Shown here piece by piece: positions 25,260-33,861 of a DNA stretch of 53,204 nt. The DNA comes from Candidatus Dormiibacterota bacterium (GTDB taxonomy: Bacteria > Chloroflexota > Dormibacteria > Aeolococcales > Aeolococcaceae). The notes under the pieces are model-generated. The model was not told the DNA's origin, ran no database searches, and saw nothing but the letters and a program-made list of their open reading frames with translations. The DNA is taken from positions 1 through 53,204 of the forward strand of contig JAFARE010000006.1 in assembly GCA_019245575.1 (NCBI GenBank), given 5' to 3'. A program made the translations under genes and the position numbers. Position 1 is the stretch's first letter. Each line of letters starts with the position of its first letter.

Positions 25260-26042
25260 ATGGAACCGGAACTGGTGTTCAAGGCACTCGCTGATCCAAC
25301 CCGGCGCGAGCTGCTCGACCTGCTCTTCAAGCGTGATGGCCAGACGCTGACGGAGCTCGCCGACCGGCTGCCCGAGATGACCCGGTTTGGGGTGATGAAG
25401 CACCTGCGCGTCCTCGAGGGCGCGGCGCTCGTGATCACCCGCAGAGCGGGCCGGGAGAAGCGGCACTACCTGAACCCCGTCCCGATCCGGCTGATCCATG
25501 ACAGGTGGATCAGCAAGTACCGGCGGCACCGGGCCGCCGCGCTCACCCAACTGAAGCGCTCACTGGAGGAGGACATGATGTCCATCGACAACCGACCCGC
25601 GCAGGTCTACACCGTCTTCATACGCGCGTCTCGCGACAAGGTATGGGACGCGATCACCAAACCGGAGTTCACACGCCGGTATTTCTTCGGCAGCGAGCCG
25701 GCATCCAATTGGGCGCCGGGCGACCGGCTGCGCTGGACGGAGAACGGCAGCGGACGAGAGCTCGTCGACGGCGAGATCATCGAGTGCTCGCCGCCGTCGC
25801 GGCTGGTGCACACATGGATCGTGCAGTACGACGAGTCGATGACAGCGGAGGGACCGAGCCGGGTCACCTGGGAGCTCGAGGAGAACGACGGCGTGACGCG
25901 GCTCACCGCGGTCCACGATCAGTTCCCTGCAGGAAGCCGCGTGTACGACAGCGTCGCCGGCGGCTGGCCGCTCGTGCTCAGCGGGCTGAAGACACTGGTG
26001 GAGACGGGGACTCCGCTCATGCCGGAGAAGGCCGCGGTCTGA
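25260..26042 (+). CDS. ArsR-family regulator fused to SRPBCC (AHSA1-like) domain
   Basis: A 260-residue fusion. Residues 1-95 are a winged-helix ArsR domain (EPELVFKALADPTRRELLDL, MKHLRVLEGAALV). From about residue 105 to 250 there is an SRPBCC/AHSA1 ligand-binding domain (VFIRASRDKVWDAITKPEF, SRLVHTWIVQYDE, GWPLVLSGLKTLVETG). In many genomes these are two adjacent genes, here joined. The SRPBCC part forms a hydrophobic pocket, so a small lipophilic ligand could relieve DNA binding. The ATG follows directly after the promoter. No Cys metal site is seen in the HTH, so this is not a typical arsenic sensor. Confidence 0.85.
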   Translation: MEPELVFKALADPTRRELLDLLFKRDGQTLTELADRLPEMTRFGVMKHLRVLEGAALVITRRAGREKRHYLNPVPIRLIHDRWISKYRRHRAAALTQLKRSLEEDMMSIDNRPAQVYTVFIRASRDKVWDAITKPEFTRRYFFGSEPASNWAPGDRLRWTENGSGRELVDGEIIECSPPSRLVHTWIVQYDESMTAEGPSRVTWELEENDGVTRLTAVHDQFPAGSRVYDSVAGGWPLVLSGLKTLVETGTPLMPEKAAV

Positions 26043-26259
26043 TCCTTGCTCTTCGCGCTCGTGCGCCTCATCGCGGGAGGCGCACGAGCCGAACAGCCGG
26101 TCTCGGTCGGCGAGCGGCCGGTGTGTCACATGTCGGCGCCATGGAAGGTTCGTTGCGAGAGCGTGACGCGATGTGGAGGCGGGAATTGAACTCCGCTTCT
26201 ATGTTGAGAACGCGGACAGGGGTTCGCGACTGCGTTCCGTGCGAGTCAGTGGAGTTTCC

Positions 26260-27351
26260 ATGCGCCTGCCGCGAATCCGAGCATCTGGTCGGCTGTACGT
26301 CGCAGCTGTTTGCATCGCCGCCGTTTCGGCCGCGGCGTCAGCGAGCCTCCCGACCGCAACTGTCCGCGGTGCTGCGAGCCCTCCTGGTGGAGCAGCACGC
26401 TCCGCGGCCCCGCGCTGGGTGCATGCGATGCGTCATGTGACGCTCGCAACGCCGCCATCAACGCCTTCCCCGCCTCCGCCACCGACGACAGCGGCAGAAG
26501 TCCCGGCAATGGCGTACGGATTGGTCGAGGACGGCTGGCCGGCGTCGACCAATCAGTACCGCTCGACTGTCGCCCAGACTCACCGCACGCCGCAGTACAT
26601 GGAGTGGTACTTCCACTGGGGTGGCGCCTGGAGCGGCGTCGGTGACGCAATGCCCTTTATTCATGCGTCTCGTGCACTCGGCGCCACGCCGATCGTCACG
26701 TGGATGTCGGACGATCCGTCGAACCCGAGCGCGACGCCTTTCACGCTGGCCGGCATCGCGTCGGGCGCGTTCGACAGCTATATCGCTTCGTGGGCCTCAC
26801 AGCTTCGCTCGGTTGGAGGCGCAGTGATTCTGCGCTTGGACCCGGAGATGAATGGGAATTGGATGGCGTGGTCCTCCGGACGCGCCGGGCAGCAGCCGGC
26901 CGACTACGTCGGCGCTTGGCGGCACGTGCACGACGTCTTCCGCGCCCAGAGAGCCGGCAACGTCCTCTTCATGTGGTCGCCGAATGTGGAATACCCCTCC
27001 AGCGTTCCGCTGGCGGCGCTGTATCCGGGTGACGCTTTCGTCGACTGGGCGGCGCTCGACGGCTACAACTGGGGAACGTCGTACGGCCACGGGTGGCAGA
27101 CGTTCTCGCAGGTGTTCGACAGCAGCATTGCCGCAGTCCGCCGGCTCACCGCGAGGCCCTTCTTGATCGCCGAGGTCGCGTGCGCCGAAGCCGGCGGGAA
27201 CAAGGCCGCGTGGATCGCGGGCATGTTCGAGCAGCTTCGCGCCCAGCCCTGGATCCGCGCGTTCGTCTGGTTCGATCTCGACAAGGAGAACGACTGGCGC
27301 ATCAACAGCTCTCCTGCAGCCGCAGCATCCTTCGACGCATCACTCGCATAG
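26260..27351 (+). CDS. secreted GH26-like glycoside hydrolase (mannanase-like)
   Basis: A 363-residue exported enzyme. ATG 26260 follows GGAG by five bases and is directly succeeded by a signal peptide (residues ~10-30), then a Pro/Thr-rich linker (~63-80). The catalytic TIM barrel resembles GH26 beta-mannanases and related hydrolases. The acid/base would be Glu196 (RLDPEMNGNW, where the family often has HEMNG) and the nucleophile Glu305 (FLIAEVAC). WSPNVEYPS and DGYNWGTSYG also fit. It may cut mannans or mixed-linkage glucans. It converges with the glycosyltransferase-pseudosortase gene, which belongs to a beta-mannosyltransferase-like family, so a link in polysaccharide turnover is possible. 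Confidence 0.82.
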   Translation: MRLPRIRASGRLYVAAVCIAAVSAAASASLPTATVRGAASPPGGAARSAAPRWVHAMRHVTLATPPSTPSPPPPPTTAAEVPAMAYGLVEDGWPASTNQYRSTVAQTHRTPQYMEWYFHWGGAWSGVGDAMPFIHASRALGATPIVTWMSDDPSNPSATPFTLAGIASGAFDSYIASWASQLRSVGGAVILRLDPEMNGNWMAWSSGRAGQQPADYVGAWRHVHDVFRAQRAGNVLFMWSPNVEYPSSVPLAALYPGDAFVDWAALDGYNWGTSYGHGWQTFSQVFDSSIAAVRRLTARPFLIAEVACAEAGGNKAAWIAGMFEQLRAQPWIRAFVWFDLDKENDWRINSSPAAAASFDASLA

Positions 27352-27408
27352 GTGCGTGCAATGTTCTTGTTCCGTAGTGCGCGGGCGGCCGGCTCGGAGC
27401 CTGGCTGC

Positions 27409-29856
27409 TCAGAGCGTTCCAGGCAGGAGCTGATTGAGGTTCGTGCACACCACGAGGAACAGCGCCAGGAGGACGGGGGTCGCGAGCAGATTCCGGACCG
27501 CCCCGGGCCAGCGCCGCCCCGCCGCAACGGCAGCCCACGCGCCGGCGACCAGGAGCAGGCCCCACACGATGATCGATGAGATGCTCGCCGTGTCGCCCGC
27601 GAGTCCAAGGCGGCTGACAGGCGTTCGCGTGGCGCTGAGCTGGGGGAGATCGAGCGGCGCACCCTGAAGCGAAGCAACGACTGCGAGCCGCCCGGTCGGC
27701 AGGAAGGCCGGGGTCGACGTGATGAGCGTTAGCCGGCTGTCGGCCGTGCCGTTGAGCACCGAGGCGTCGCCAAGTCCCGTCTGCGCGATCTGCTTCACGG
27801 TGTAGGCGAAGGCTCCACTCGACGTCGTGACCCGTATCTGGTCACCTGGTCTGAGTGCGTCGAGGTCGCGGAACGGTCCGCCGTACGTGGTGCGCCGTCC
27901 CATGATCACGACGTTCCCGAACTCCCCCGGCATCGGCGTTGCGGACACGTGGCCGGGGCCGTCGTCGAGATCGCGTGGGCTCGTTCCCTGCACGACGACC
28001 TGCGTGGCGCCGAGACGTGGGATCGTGAGCAGAGCGACCGGAGATCCCTCAGCGGCAACGCCCTTCGCGGGGGTCGCGATGCGCGTCTTGAAGTCGGCGA
28101 GCAACGTCTGCTGCGAGCGCTGGTACAGGACGCTCGTCATGCCGAACTCGAAGGTCGCGAACAGCAATATGGCGGCGCCGGCCGTGATAAGCGCCAGGCC
28201 CACCGCCACCGCGGGTGAGCGCCTCGGCCTCCGCGACGCGGACGTCGGGCCGAGCCGCGACGTGGTCATCAGCCACGCCGGCATCGTCGCGGGCGCCCCG
28301 GGCCCGACCACACGAGGTGTCGCCGCCGATGGCCGCTCCGCCAGCTTGGGCGTCGGTGTCCACGCCACCTGGCGGCGCCCGGCGAGCCAGCGCACGAGGG
28401 CTACGTAGGGCCCGGCCGTCTCGCACAACCCGACGATTGGAGTCAGCGCGAGCGTCGCGACGTGGTGGAGCACGCGGTTCCACCACGTGAGCTTCTGCTC
28501 GCGCAGATTGCGGCGCAGCCCGATCTGGTACGAGAGGATCCATCCGAGTGCGGAGAGCAGCAGGAAGATGCGCAGCCCGAAGAGTGGCGTGAGCACTTCG
28601 GGAACCCCCGCAGGGTGGATCAGGAACACCAAGCCAAGGAGCCCGATTGGGAAACCAAGCGCGTACGTGGCGATACGCAGATAGACCGACGCGCTCAGCT
28701 TGAGCTTGCGCGCACGCCCCATGGAGCGGTACTCCGCCTTCACCGAGAGCGCACGCAGGCCCTGCAACGCGCCCAGCACCCAGCGCACGCGCTGCTGCAG
28801 CGCCCAATACAGCGACAGCGGCGGCTGCTCGAGCGCCGTCGCTCCGTGCCAGCCGAACGCCTCGTCACCGAGAAGCGCATAGGCGCGTATGCCGAACAGG
28901 AGGTCCTCGGCGATGAACGGCTGCCCATCGATCCGGCCGAAGTCCCACCCGACCTGGTCCTCCACGGCCTGGTCCACCACCAGGTTCGAGCCGTGCAGAT
29001 GCGGCGGCGGAGGGTTCTGCATGACCTGGGCGCACTCCGAGCATCCGAAGGGCCGGGTCGACTCGATCACGCGGCAAATCCACGGTGTCTTCTCCCACTC
29101 CAGCGGATACAGGATGGGGCCCTGCGTGATTGCCTTTGGCGAGCGCGACAGGTAATCCAGCAGCACGAGCACGTGCGGCTCCGTCATCACCGTCTCCTCG
29201 TCGAAATGCACGATGAACGTGCGCCCCGGACGAGCGTTGAAGCCGTTGCGCCGGAGCTCCACCATGTACTGCAGCGCCCGGGCTTTGAGGCGCGTGTCGT
29301 TCTTGGTGACGTAAAAGGACGGCAGGCAGACCGCGAGCACCTGCAGGCCGGAGCCGCTGAAGCGGCTCTCGAGATACGACGCCTCGTCCTGGCTTTCCGT
29401 GATCACCTCTGCGGACGCGCGCGCTGCGATCCACGCATGGCGAACGCAGATCTCTTCCAGGATGCGCAGACTCCGCTCCACAACAGGCAGCGCCCCGCCG
29501 CGTGTCGTGATCTGGAACTTCACAAACGGAACCCCGCGTTCTTGCAGCGCGGTCAGGTCGATGCCGTCGGGAGAGCCGAAGTACCGGCGGCTGCGCCACC
29601 AGCAGTAGTAGTAGTAGGCGTAGCGGCACGCGATCACGACGAGGATCACGGAGAACACGCCACCCAAGGCCTTGAGCAGCACGTCCTCCTGCGGGTTGAA
29701 TTGAAACGACGCCATGGATCCCTGCCCGGCGAAGACGAGCAGGTAGCTCACGGAGGCCACGAGAGCGACGAGGCCGGCGACGACCACCGCCGCCGCCGCC
29801 GCGACACCGGCGATCCGAACCACGGTCCGGGGCGGCTGCTCAGTCTCCAACGTCAT
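27409..29856 (-). CDS. GT2 glycosyltransferase (egghead-like) fused to inactive class-E-like sortase domain
   Basis: An 815-residue membrane protein. Two N-terminal membrane helices (~12-43, ~58-84) are followed by a family-2 glycosyltransferase of the egghead type: FVKFQITTRGG near 111, the metal-binding HFDEE at 217-221, AED at 316-318 and the processivity-type QQRVRW at 354-359. Several membrane helices follow to about residue 470. After a linker and another helix, residues ~590-730 form a sortase domain (LTIPRLGATQVVVQGT, DDGPGHV, RTTYGGPFRDLDALRPGD). Its active site is lost: Arg654 sits where the catalytic His belongs (GRRTTYG) and Ser714 where Cys belongs (LITSTP). Arg723 remains. A terminal helix follows. 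It is the last gene of the long operon, 5 bases after the exosortase. Confidence 0.88.
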   Translation of the reverse strand: MTLETEQPPRTVVRIAGVAAAAAVVVAGLVALVASVSYLLVFAGQGSMASFQFNPQEDVLLKALGGVFSVILVVIACRYAYYYYCWWRSRRYFGSPDGIDLTALQERGVPFVKFQITTRGGALPVVERSLRILEEICVRHAWIAARASAEVITESQDEASYLESRFSGSGLQVLAVCLPSFYVTKNDTRLKARALQYMVELRRNGFNARPGRTFIVHFDEETVMTEPHVLVLLDYLSRSPKAITQGPILYPLEWEKTPWICRVIESTRPFGCSECAQVMQNPPPPHLHGSNLVVDQAVEDQVGWDFGRIDGQPFIAEDLLFGIRAYALLGDEAFGWHGATALEQPPLSLYWALQQRVRWVLGALQGLRALSVKAEYRSMGRARKLKLSASVYLRIATYALGFPIGLLGLVFLIHPAGVPEVLTPLFGLRIFLLLSALGWILSYQIGLRRNLREQKLTWWNRVLHHVATLALTPIVGLCETAGPYVALVRWLAGRRQVAWTPTPKLAERPSAATPRVVGPGAPATMPAWLMTTSRLGPTSASRRPRRSPAVAVGLALITAGAAILLFATFEFGMTSVLYQRSQQTLLADFKTRIATPAKGVAAEGSPVALLTIPRLGATQVVVQGTSPRDLDDGPGHVSATPMPGEFGNVVIMGRRTTYGGPFRDLDALRPGDQIRVTTSSGAFAYTVKQIAQTGLGDASVLNGTADSRLTLITSTPAFLPTGRLAVVASLQGAPLDLPQLSATRTPVSRLGLAGDTASISSIIVWGLLLVAGAWAAVAAGRRWPGAVRNLLATPVLLALFLVVCTNLNQLLPGTL

Positions 29857-29861
29857 GAAGT

Positions 29862-31535
29862 TCAGTGACGTGGGCTCGCAAGCATCGCCGTCGCGATCGA
29901 CCCCGCGACGCCCTGCAGCGCACGGTCCGCACTGCGGTACGCGATGGTGGTGGCTCCGGAGTCGCTGTCGAACACGTTCACGAGCGCAAGCACCACGCCC
30001 CCGAACCCGGTCGCCGGCTGCGGATCCGGGGCCTTGACACCGCCCTTGTAGTTGACACCCGTCGTGAGATTCAGACGCTCGTACGATGTCGTGCCGTGAT
30101 CCAGCACCGGCATCGTCCACGACACCGATGCCCACTGCACATTCGTCTGCGGTTCGCGGTAGTCGATGACGAGGCCCGTGATCCCCGTGAGCAGCGACAC
30201 CCGCTGAACGGACTCCAGCGTGTCGTTGTGGTAGAGGTAACAGGCCTGCAGGTTGTAGGCATCGAGCGCTCCCTGGTCATCAGTCAGCACGACGTCCATC
30301 CATGCCAGCGTTCCGCTGCCGTGCTGCAGCAGGTACCGCGTGAATCGCGAGTTGTTGCCGAAGTACTGGCGTGCCCAGTCATAGTTGGCAAACAGGCTCG
30401 CCTGCCAGCCGGCGGGAAGCCGGTCGTGCACGTCGTAGGGACTGACGGTGGGCTCCCCGGATCCGTCGAAGAAGCTGGCGTAGCCGCTGAACGATCCTTC
30501 GGCGAGCAGGGCCAGGACGGCGACGGCGGTGACGAATCCCGCGATCGCCGCCTGCGCGCCGCGACCCGCCACATTCTGCGCGCGCCAACGTGCAGGGATG
30601 CCGCGCGACAGGGACGAGGGTGTCCAGCGCAAGCCGAATCGGGGAGCAAGCACCCGCATGAGGCTCAGCGCCGCGACGAACAGGACAAGCCCGATGACCG
30701 CGTGATACGCACCGAGAGCGAAGGAAGCGTTACCGGCGCGCGCCAGCGCGAGAATCGAGATGATCCGTACGACGTTCAGCACGAAGATGAGAGCCATCCC
30801 CGCAACGACCCAGAGCAGCTTCCTCAGCCGGCCACCGTCGAACATCAGGGCCATGGCCGACCCGATGAGCGCCATACCGAGAAGGCCATTCGCGCCCGAG
30901 CATGCGGAGCTCACCACCACCGAGACGGGACTGCCGTGCGCGGGGTGCACGGTGAGCACATCGCCTGCGCTGCGCGTGATGCCCAGAGGCAGGTACTCCG
31001 TGACGACTGCCAGCCCTCGGTTGGTGGCGTCGCTGACGCTCTGAAGGGGCCCGGCGAGCGCGTGCAGGTAGAGCGAGGGCCACATCAAGAGCAGGAAGAC
31101 GACCGACGTCCGCAGCCGCCAGAACCACACGGTCCCATAGCAGAGGATGAGCGCTCCCGAAACGAACAGCACAAGCGAGATGACATCAGGGCGCTCGACC
31201 CAGTAGTAGGTCGACCATGACGCCGGCAACACGGTGACGGCGAGCAGAGCGACGAGCAACAGCGCGCAGCCGATCGAGACATCGAGCAGCACAATGCGCG
31301 GCGGCGGCGGCAGATGCTGGTAGCGCATCACCGTGACGAGCGCCAGCAGCAGCGCGAAGAACGGCAGCATGAGGAGATACGCGAGTGGAGTGTCCAGCCT
31401 CAGGTAATCCGCGAGGCTTCCGAGCGTGAACCAGTACGCCGCGACAGTCGCGCCGACGATCGCCGCCGGCATGAGCCACGACGGGCGCCGCCGCAGATAC
31501 GCGGACGACGTTGCGACGCTGAGGGCGGCGCTCAT
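29862..31535 (-). CDS. exosortase/archaeosortase-family transpeptidase
   Basis: A 557-residue integral membrane protein with about eight helices in its first 300 residues. Exosortases cut C-terminal sorting signals of exported proteins and may transfer them to a membrane or glycan anchor. The catalytic triad is complete: Cys212 (SSACSGANGLLG), Arg257 (LNVVRIIS) and His278 (GAYHAVIG). After one more helix (~330-350) comes an outer domain of ~200 residues with EpsI-like features (ACYLYHND near 455). The ATG at 31535 overlaps the upstream stop as TGATG. It is followed 5 bases later by the glycosyltransferase-pseudosortase gene. Its substrates are likely the anchor-tailed surface proteins of this locus. 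Confidence 0.9.
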   Translation of the reverse strand: MSAALSVATSSAYLRRRPSWLMPAAIVGATVAAYWFTLGSLADYLRLDTPLAYLLMLPFFALLLALVTVMRYQHLPPPPRIVLLDVSIGCALLLVALLAVTVLPASWSTYYWVERPDVISLVLFVSGALILCYGTVWFWRLRTSVVFLLLMWPSLYLHALAGPLQSVSDATNRGLAVVTEYLPLGITRSAGDVLTVHPAHGSPVSVVVSSACSGANGLLGMALIGSAMALMFDGGRLRKLLWVVAGMALIFVLNVVRIISILALARAGNASFALGAYHAVIGLVLFVAALSLMRVLAPRFGLRWTPSSLSRGIPARWRAQNVAGRGAQAAIAGFVTAVAVLALLAEGSFSGYASFFDGSGEPTVSPYDVHDRLPAGWQASLFANYDWARQYFGNNSRFTRYLLQHGSGTLAWMDVVLTDDQGALDAYNLQACYLYHNDTLESVQRVSLLTGITGLVIDYREPQTNVQWASVSWTMPVLDHGTTSYERLNLTTGVNYKGGVKAPDPQPATGFGGVVLALVNVFDSDSGATTIAYRSADRALQGVAGSIATAMLASPRH

Positions 31536-31951
31536 CACTCGTTCGTCTGCTGAACCTGCAGGTTTCCGGTCAGGGGCGGTCCCTGTCCCGTGTGATACAC
31601 GACGCTCTCGACGTGCGGCGGCGTCCAGCTCCAACTGCCCCCGGGCGCAATGGGCCCCGAGTTCACCGCCTGGTAGCCGAAGACGATGGAGACCGTTTGC
31701 TGCATGAGGTTCTCGAACTTCAACGGCAGGCAGCATCCCGACAGCAACGTCGCCGGGCGCAACCCCTGGGGCGTTATCCACACCACGTAGCCGTAGTCGA
31801 AACCGGCATTGGGACTCTGCGCTTCACGAGTGGCCGGATCCGGCACGATCGGGCCGCCGCCGCGGATGGGCGGCGGCGCCGTGGTGCTCGAATCGGCCGC
31901 GCAGGCGCTGAGCGCCACGATCAACGGCAGGGCGACAAACAAGCGCTTCAC
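31535..31951 (-). CDS. small lipoprotein
   Basis: 138 residues, starting at GTG 31951, which overlaps the upstream stop as GTGA and is preceded by GGAGAAG. The signal peptide ends with the lipobox LSAC at about residues 16-19, followed by a short Ser/Thr/Pro linker. The mature part is beta-rich with a Cys-Cys pair (LSGCCLPLKF) and a cupredoxin- or Ig-like look (QTVSIVFGYQAVNSGPIAPGGSWSW). No family is recognised. It is encoded between the third PstS-like protein and the exosortase, so it is part of the surface apparatus; it might be an accessory subunit. Confidence 0.7.
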   Translation of the reverse strand: MKRLFVALPLIVALSACAADSSTTAPPPIRGGGPIVPDPATREAQSPNAGFDYGYVVWITPQGLRPATLLSGCCLPLKFENLMQQTVSIVFGYQAVNSGPIAPGGSWSWTPPHVESVVYHTGQGPPLTGNLQVQQTNE

Positions 31952-33861
31952 TGCAGCTTCTCCAGCAGTCTCAGGCGCCGGCGGACTCCGAGGAACCAGA
32001 GAAGGACGCCAGCTGTGAGAAGCAGCGCAGCGATTGCGATGACGCCTGGCACCACCATCGAACCTGCCGCCCAATCGCCGCTGGCGCTGAAACGCTGTCC
32101 GGTGGGCGAGACAACTGTGTGGACGGCCGCGCACGCGTTCGTCGTGGCCGGCGTGTTCTGCGGACACGCGCTTGGCGCGGGGCGGCTGCTGCTGCTGCCA
32201 GGATGTGACGCCGGAAACGCATGCAGGCGCAGCGTCGGCGACGGCAGCGGGCCCGTTCGAACCGTGGCCGGCGATGACACTGCGCTGGGAGTCGGCGGCG
32301 GGTTCGCGGGTGTCTGCGTCGGGATGTGAGCCGCCGCTTGCAGGCTTACACTCGCGAGCTTTCCCGGCAGCGGGGCGTACCCGGCGGGCTCGTTCTGCTG
32401 CCCCGCCTGCACCGCGTAGAGCAAGAACTTCTGCAATGAGGCGCCCTGCGATGCAGCGATGGCATCGCTCGGCACCAGCATGTACGTGGGCATCGAGAGC
32501 GGGTATGCCTGGGGGTCCGCGTTGGCGAAGTTGATCGACAGCGTGCCATCTGATTGAAGGGTGTCGTCGTTGATGGCCTGCGTGATGCTCGTCGTCGTTG
32601 CGGCCACGACGGATCCATCTGGCCGCTGGATCTGCACGGTTGGAAGTCCGTAGAACGCGGCCGTGCTCGAGTCCATGAATCCCACCGCGCCCTGGTCCAG
32701 CTCGTCGAGCGGCGCGTACGTAGCAACCTTGAACCCGAGGTTGTCTGCCCCGGTGACCCCCGTCGCGAACGATCCGGCGTGAGCGCTCGGGAAGATGGTG
32801 CTAGCGCCGAGGGGAACGTTGGTTGGATTGGTTCCGCCACTGTTGAAGGCCCACGAATTCGGCGCATTTGCGGCCAGCCACGATGTCTCGACGTACGTCA
32901 TGGCCGACGACTCGGCGCGGTAGTACGCGAGGATGCGCGACGGAAAGTTGACGACGCTCGGGTTGAGCGCGAGGATCTGCTGATCGGTGTTCCAGTTGGG
33001 GATCTCGCCAAGCACGATCTGTGCAATGAGGTCAGGTGTGAGCGTGAGCGATGTGATCTGAGCACCGTTTCGGTCGTACATCAGGTAGGCGAGCACGACC
33101 GCGGATGAGGTCAGCGGGGCAAAGTGGAAGGCCAGATTCGAGCCGGCCGGCGGCGCGGGCATGCTGGGCAAGGGCCCCGTGACGCCGAAGGCGACCGTGT
33201 TCGGCGGCGCACTTGACACGTTGTTGAAAAACGGCTGCACGTAGTCATCGATGGCGCCACCGGTGTAGCCCACCTTGGCGTTCCCGGGCGGGAGGCACAC
33301 CGTCGCCTCCCAGCGGTAGATGGCGTCATAGGCAGACGAGGATCCGACGCCCAAGATGTCGTTGTTCTTCTGCGGGCAGTTGTCGGGCGCCGGCGCGATG
33401 GTGACGGCGGCGTCGACCGCACCGTTCAGGTCCGTGGCGTCCTGCACTGCCACGATGTCGCACGCGTGCGTGGCGTCGCATGTGATCGTGAGCGGGCGGG
33501 CGGCCGTGCTTCCCGCCGCCACCAGGACCCCCGTGTTGACCTGCAGGTAGTTCTGCCCGTTGCCATTGATGTCGGTGACGCCTCCGGTCGAGCTGGTTGC
33601 GGTGCAGTCCGTGTTCACCGTCACGGCACCTGCAACACACTCGCGGAATGCGAGCCCGATGTTCGGCGGGAGACCGGTGAACAGGAGCTTGACGAACTGG
33701 CCGTTGACGAGATCCGACGATGGAGTCGCCGTCATCGATGGGCCCGACGTCCCCGCGCGCGCCATGTGCACACCCGTGCCCGTGAGGGTGCTGACCCCGA
33801 GGAGAGCTGTGACCAGGACGGCCGTGATTAGCCGGCGGATCATGCGACGGCTACGAGGCAT
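31948..33861 (-). CDS. PstS-like binding protein with N-terminal Ig/neocarzinostatin-like domain and membrane anchor
   Basis: A 637-residue exported protein with a signal peptide at ~8-36. Residues ~40-150 form a beta-sandwich with paired Cys (DLVNGQFVKLLFTGLPP, AFRECVAGAVTVNTDC), like neocarzinostatin-type Ig folds. A periplasmic-binding-type domain similar to PstS follows (~180-510: AFHFAPLTSSAVVLAYLMYD, LTPDLIAQIVLGEIPNWN, LDELDQGAVGFMDS). A Pro/Ser/Thr-rich wall spacer, one membrane helix (~600-622) and a basic tail (RRRLRLLEKLQ) end it. The start overlaps the preceding pstS by 11 bases with GAGAGGA as ribosome site; ATG 33843 is an alternative. PstS similarity suggests phosphate or another oxyanion, but the ligand is not proven. 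Confidence 0.8.
   Translation of the reverse strand: MPRSRRMIRRLITAVLVTALLGVSTLTGTGVHMARAGTSGPSMTATPSSDLVNGQFVKLLFTGLPPNIGLAFRECVAGAVTVNTDCTATSSTGGVTDINGNGQNYLQVNTGVLVAAGSTAARPLTITCDATHACDIVAVQDATDLNGAVDAAVTIAPAPDNCPQKNNDILGVGSSSAYDAIYRWEATVCLPPGNAKVGYTGGAIDDYVQPFFNNVSSAPPNTVAFGVTGPLPSMPAPPAGSNLAFHFAPLTSSAVVLAYLMYDRNGAQITSLTLTPDLIAQIVLGEIPNWNTDQQILALNPSVVNFPSRILAYYRAESSAMTYVETSWLAANAPNSWAFNSGGTNPTNVPLGASTIFPSAHAGSFATGVTGADNLGFKVATYAPLDELDQGAVGFMDSSTAAFYGLPTVQIQRPDGSVVAATTTSITQAINDDTLQSDGTLSINFANADPQAYPLSMPTYMLVPSDAIAASQGASLQKFLLYAVQAGQQNEPAGYAPLPGKLASVSLQAAAHIPTQTPANPPPTPSAVSSPATVRTGPLPSPTLRLHAFPASHPGSSSSRPAPSACPQNTPATTNACAAVHTVVSPTGQRFSASGDWAAGSMVVPGVIAIAALLLTAGVLLWFLGVRRRLRLLEKLQ

Noticed and set aside
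26170..26195. T-arm-like sequence on the minus strand (GTTCAATTC with flanking GCGG/CCGC and CTCCAC), resembling a tRNA or tmRNA 3' end
   Set aside because: No acceptor partner, anticodon arm or tmRNA tag frame could be found nearby, and the T stem needs a bulge. Too short to call.
27352..27408. Terminator between the convergent GH26-like and glycosyltransferase genes
   Set aside because: No stem of useful length followed by a T-run on either strand.
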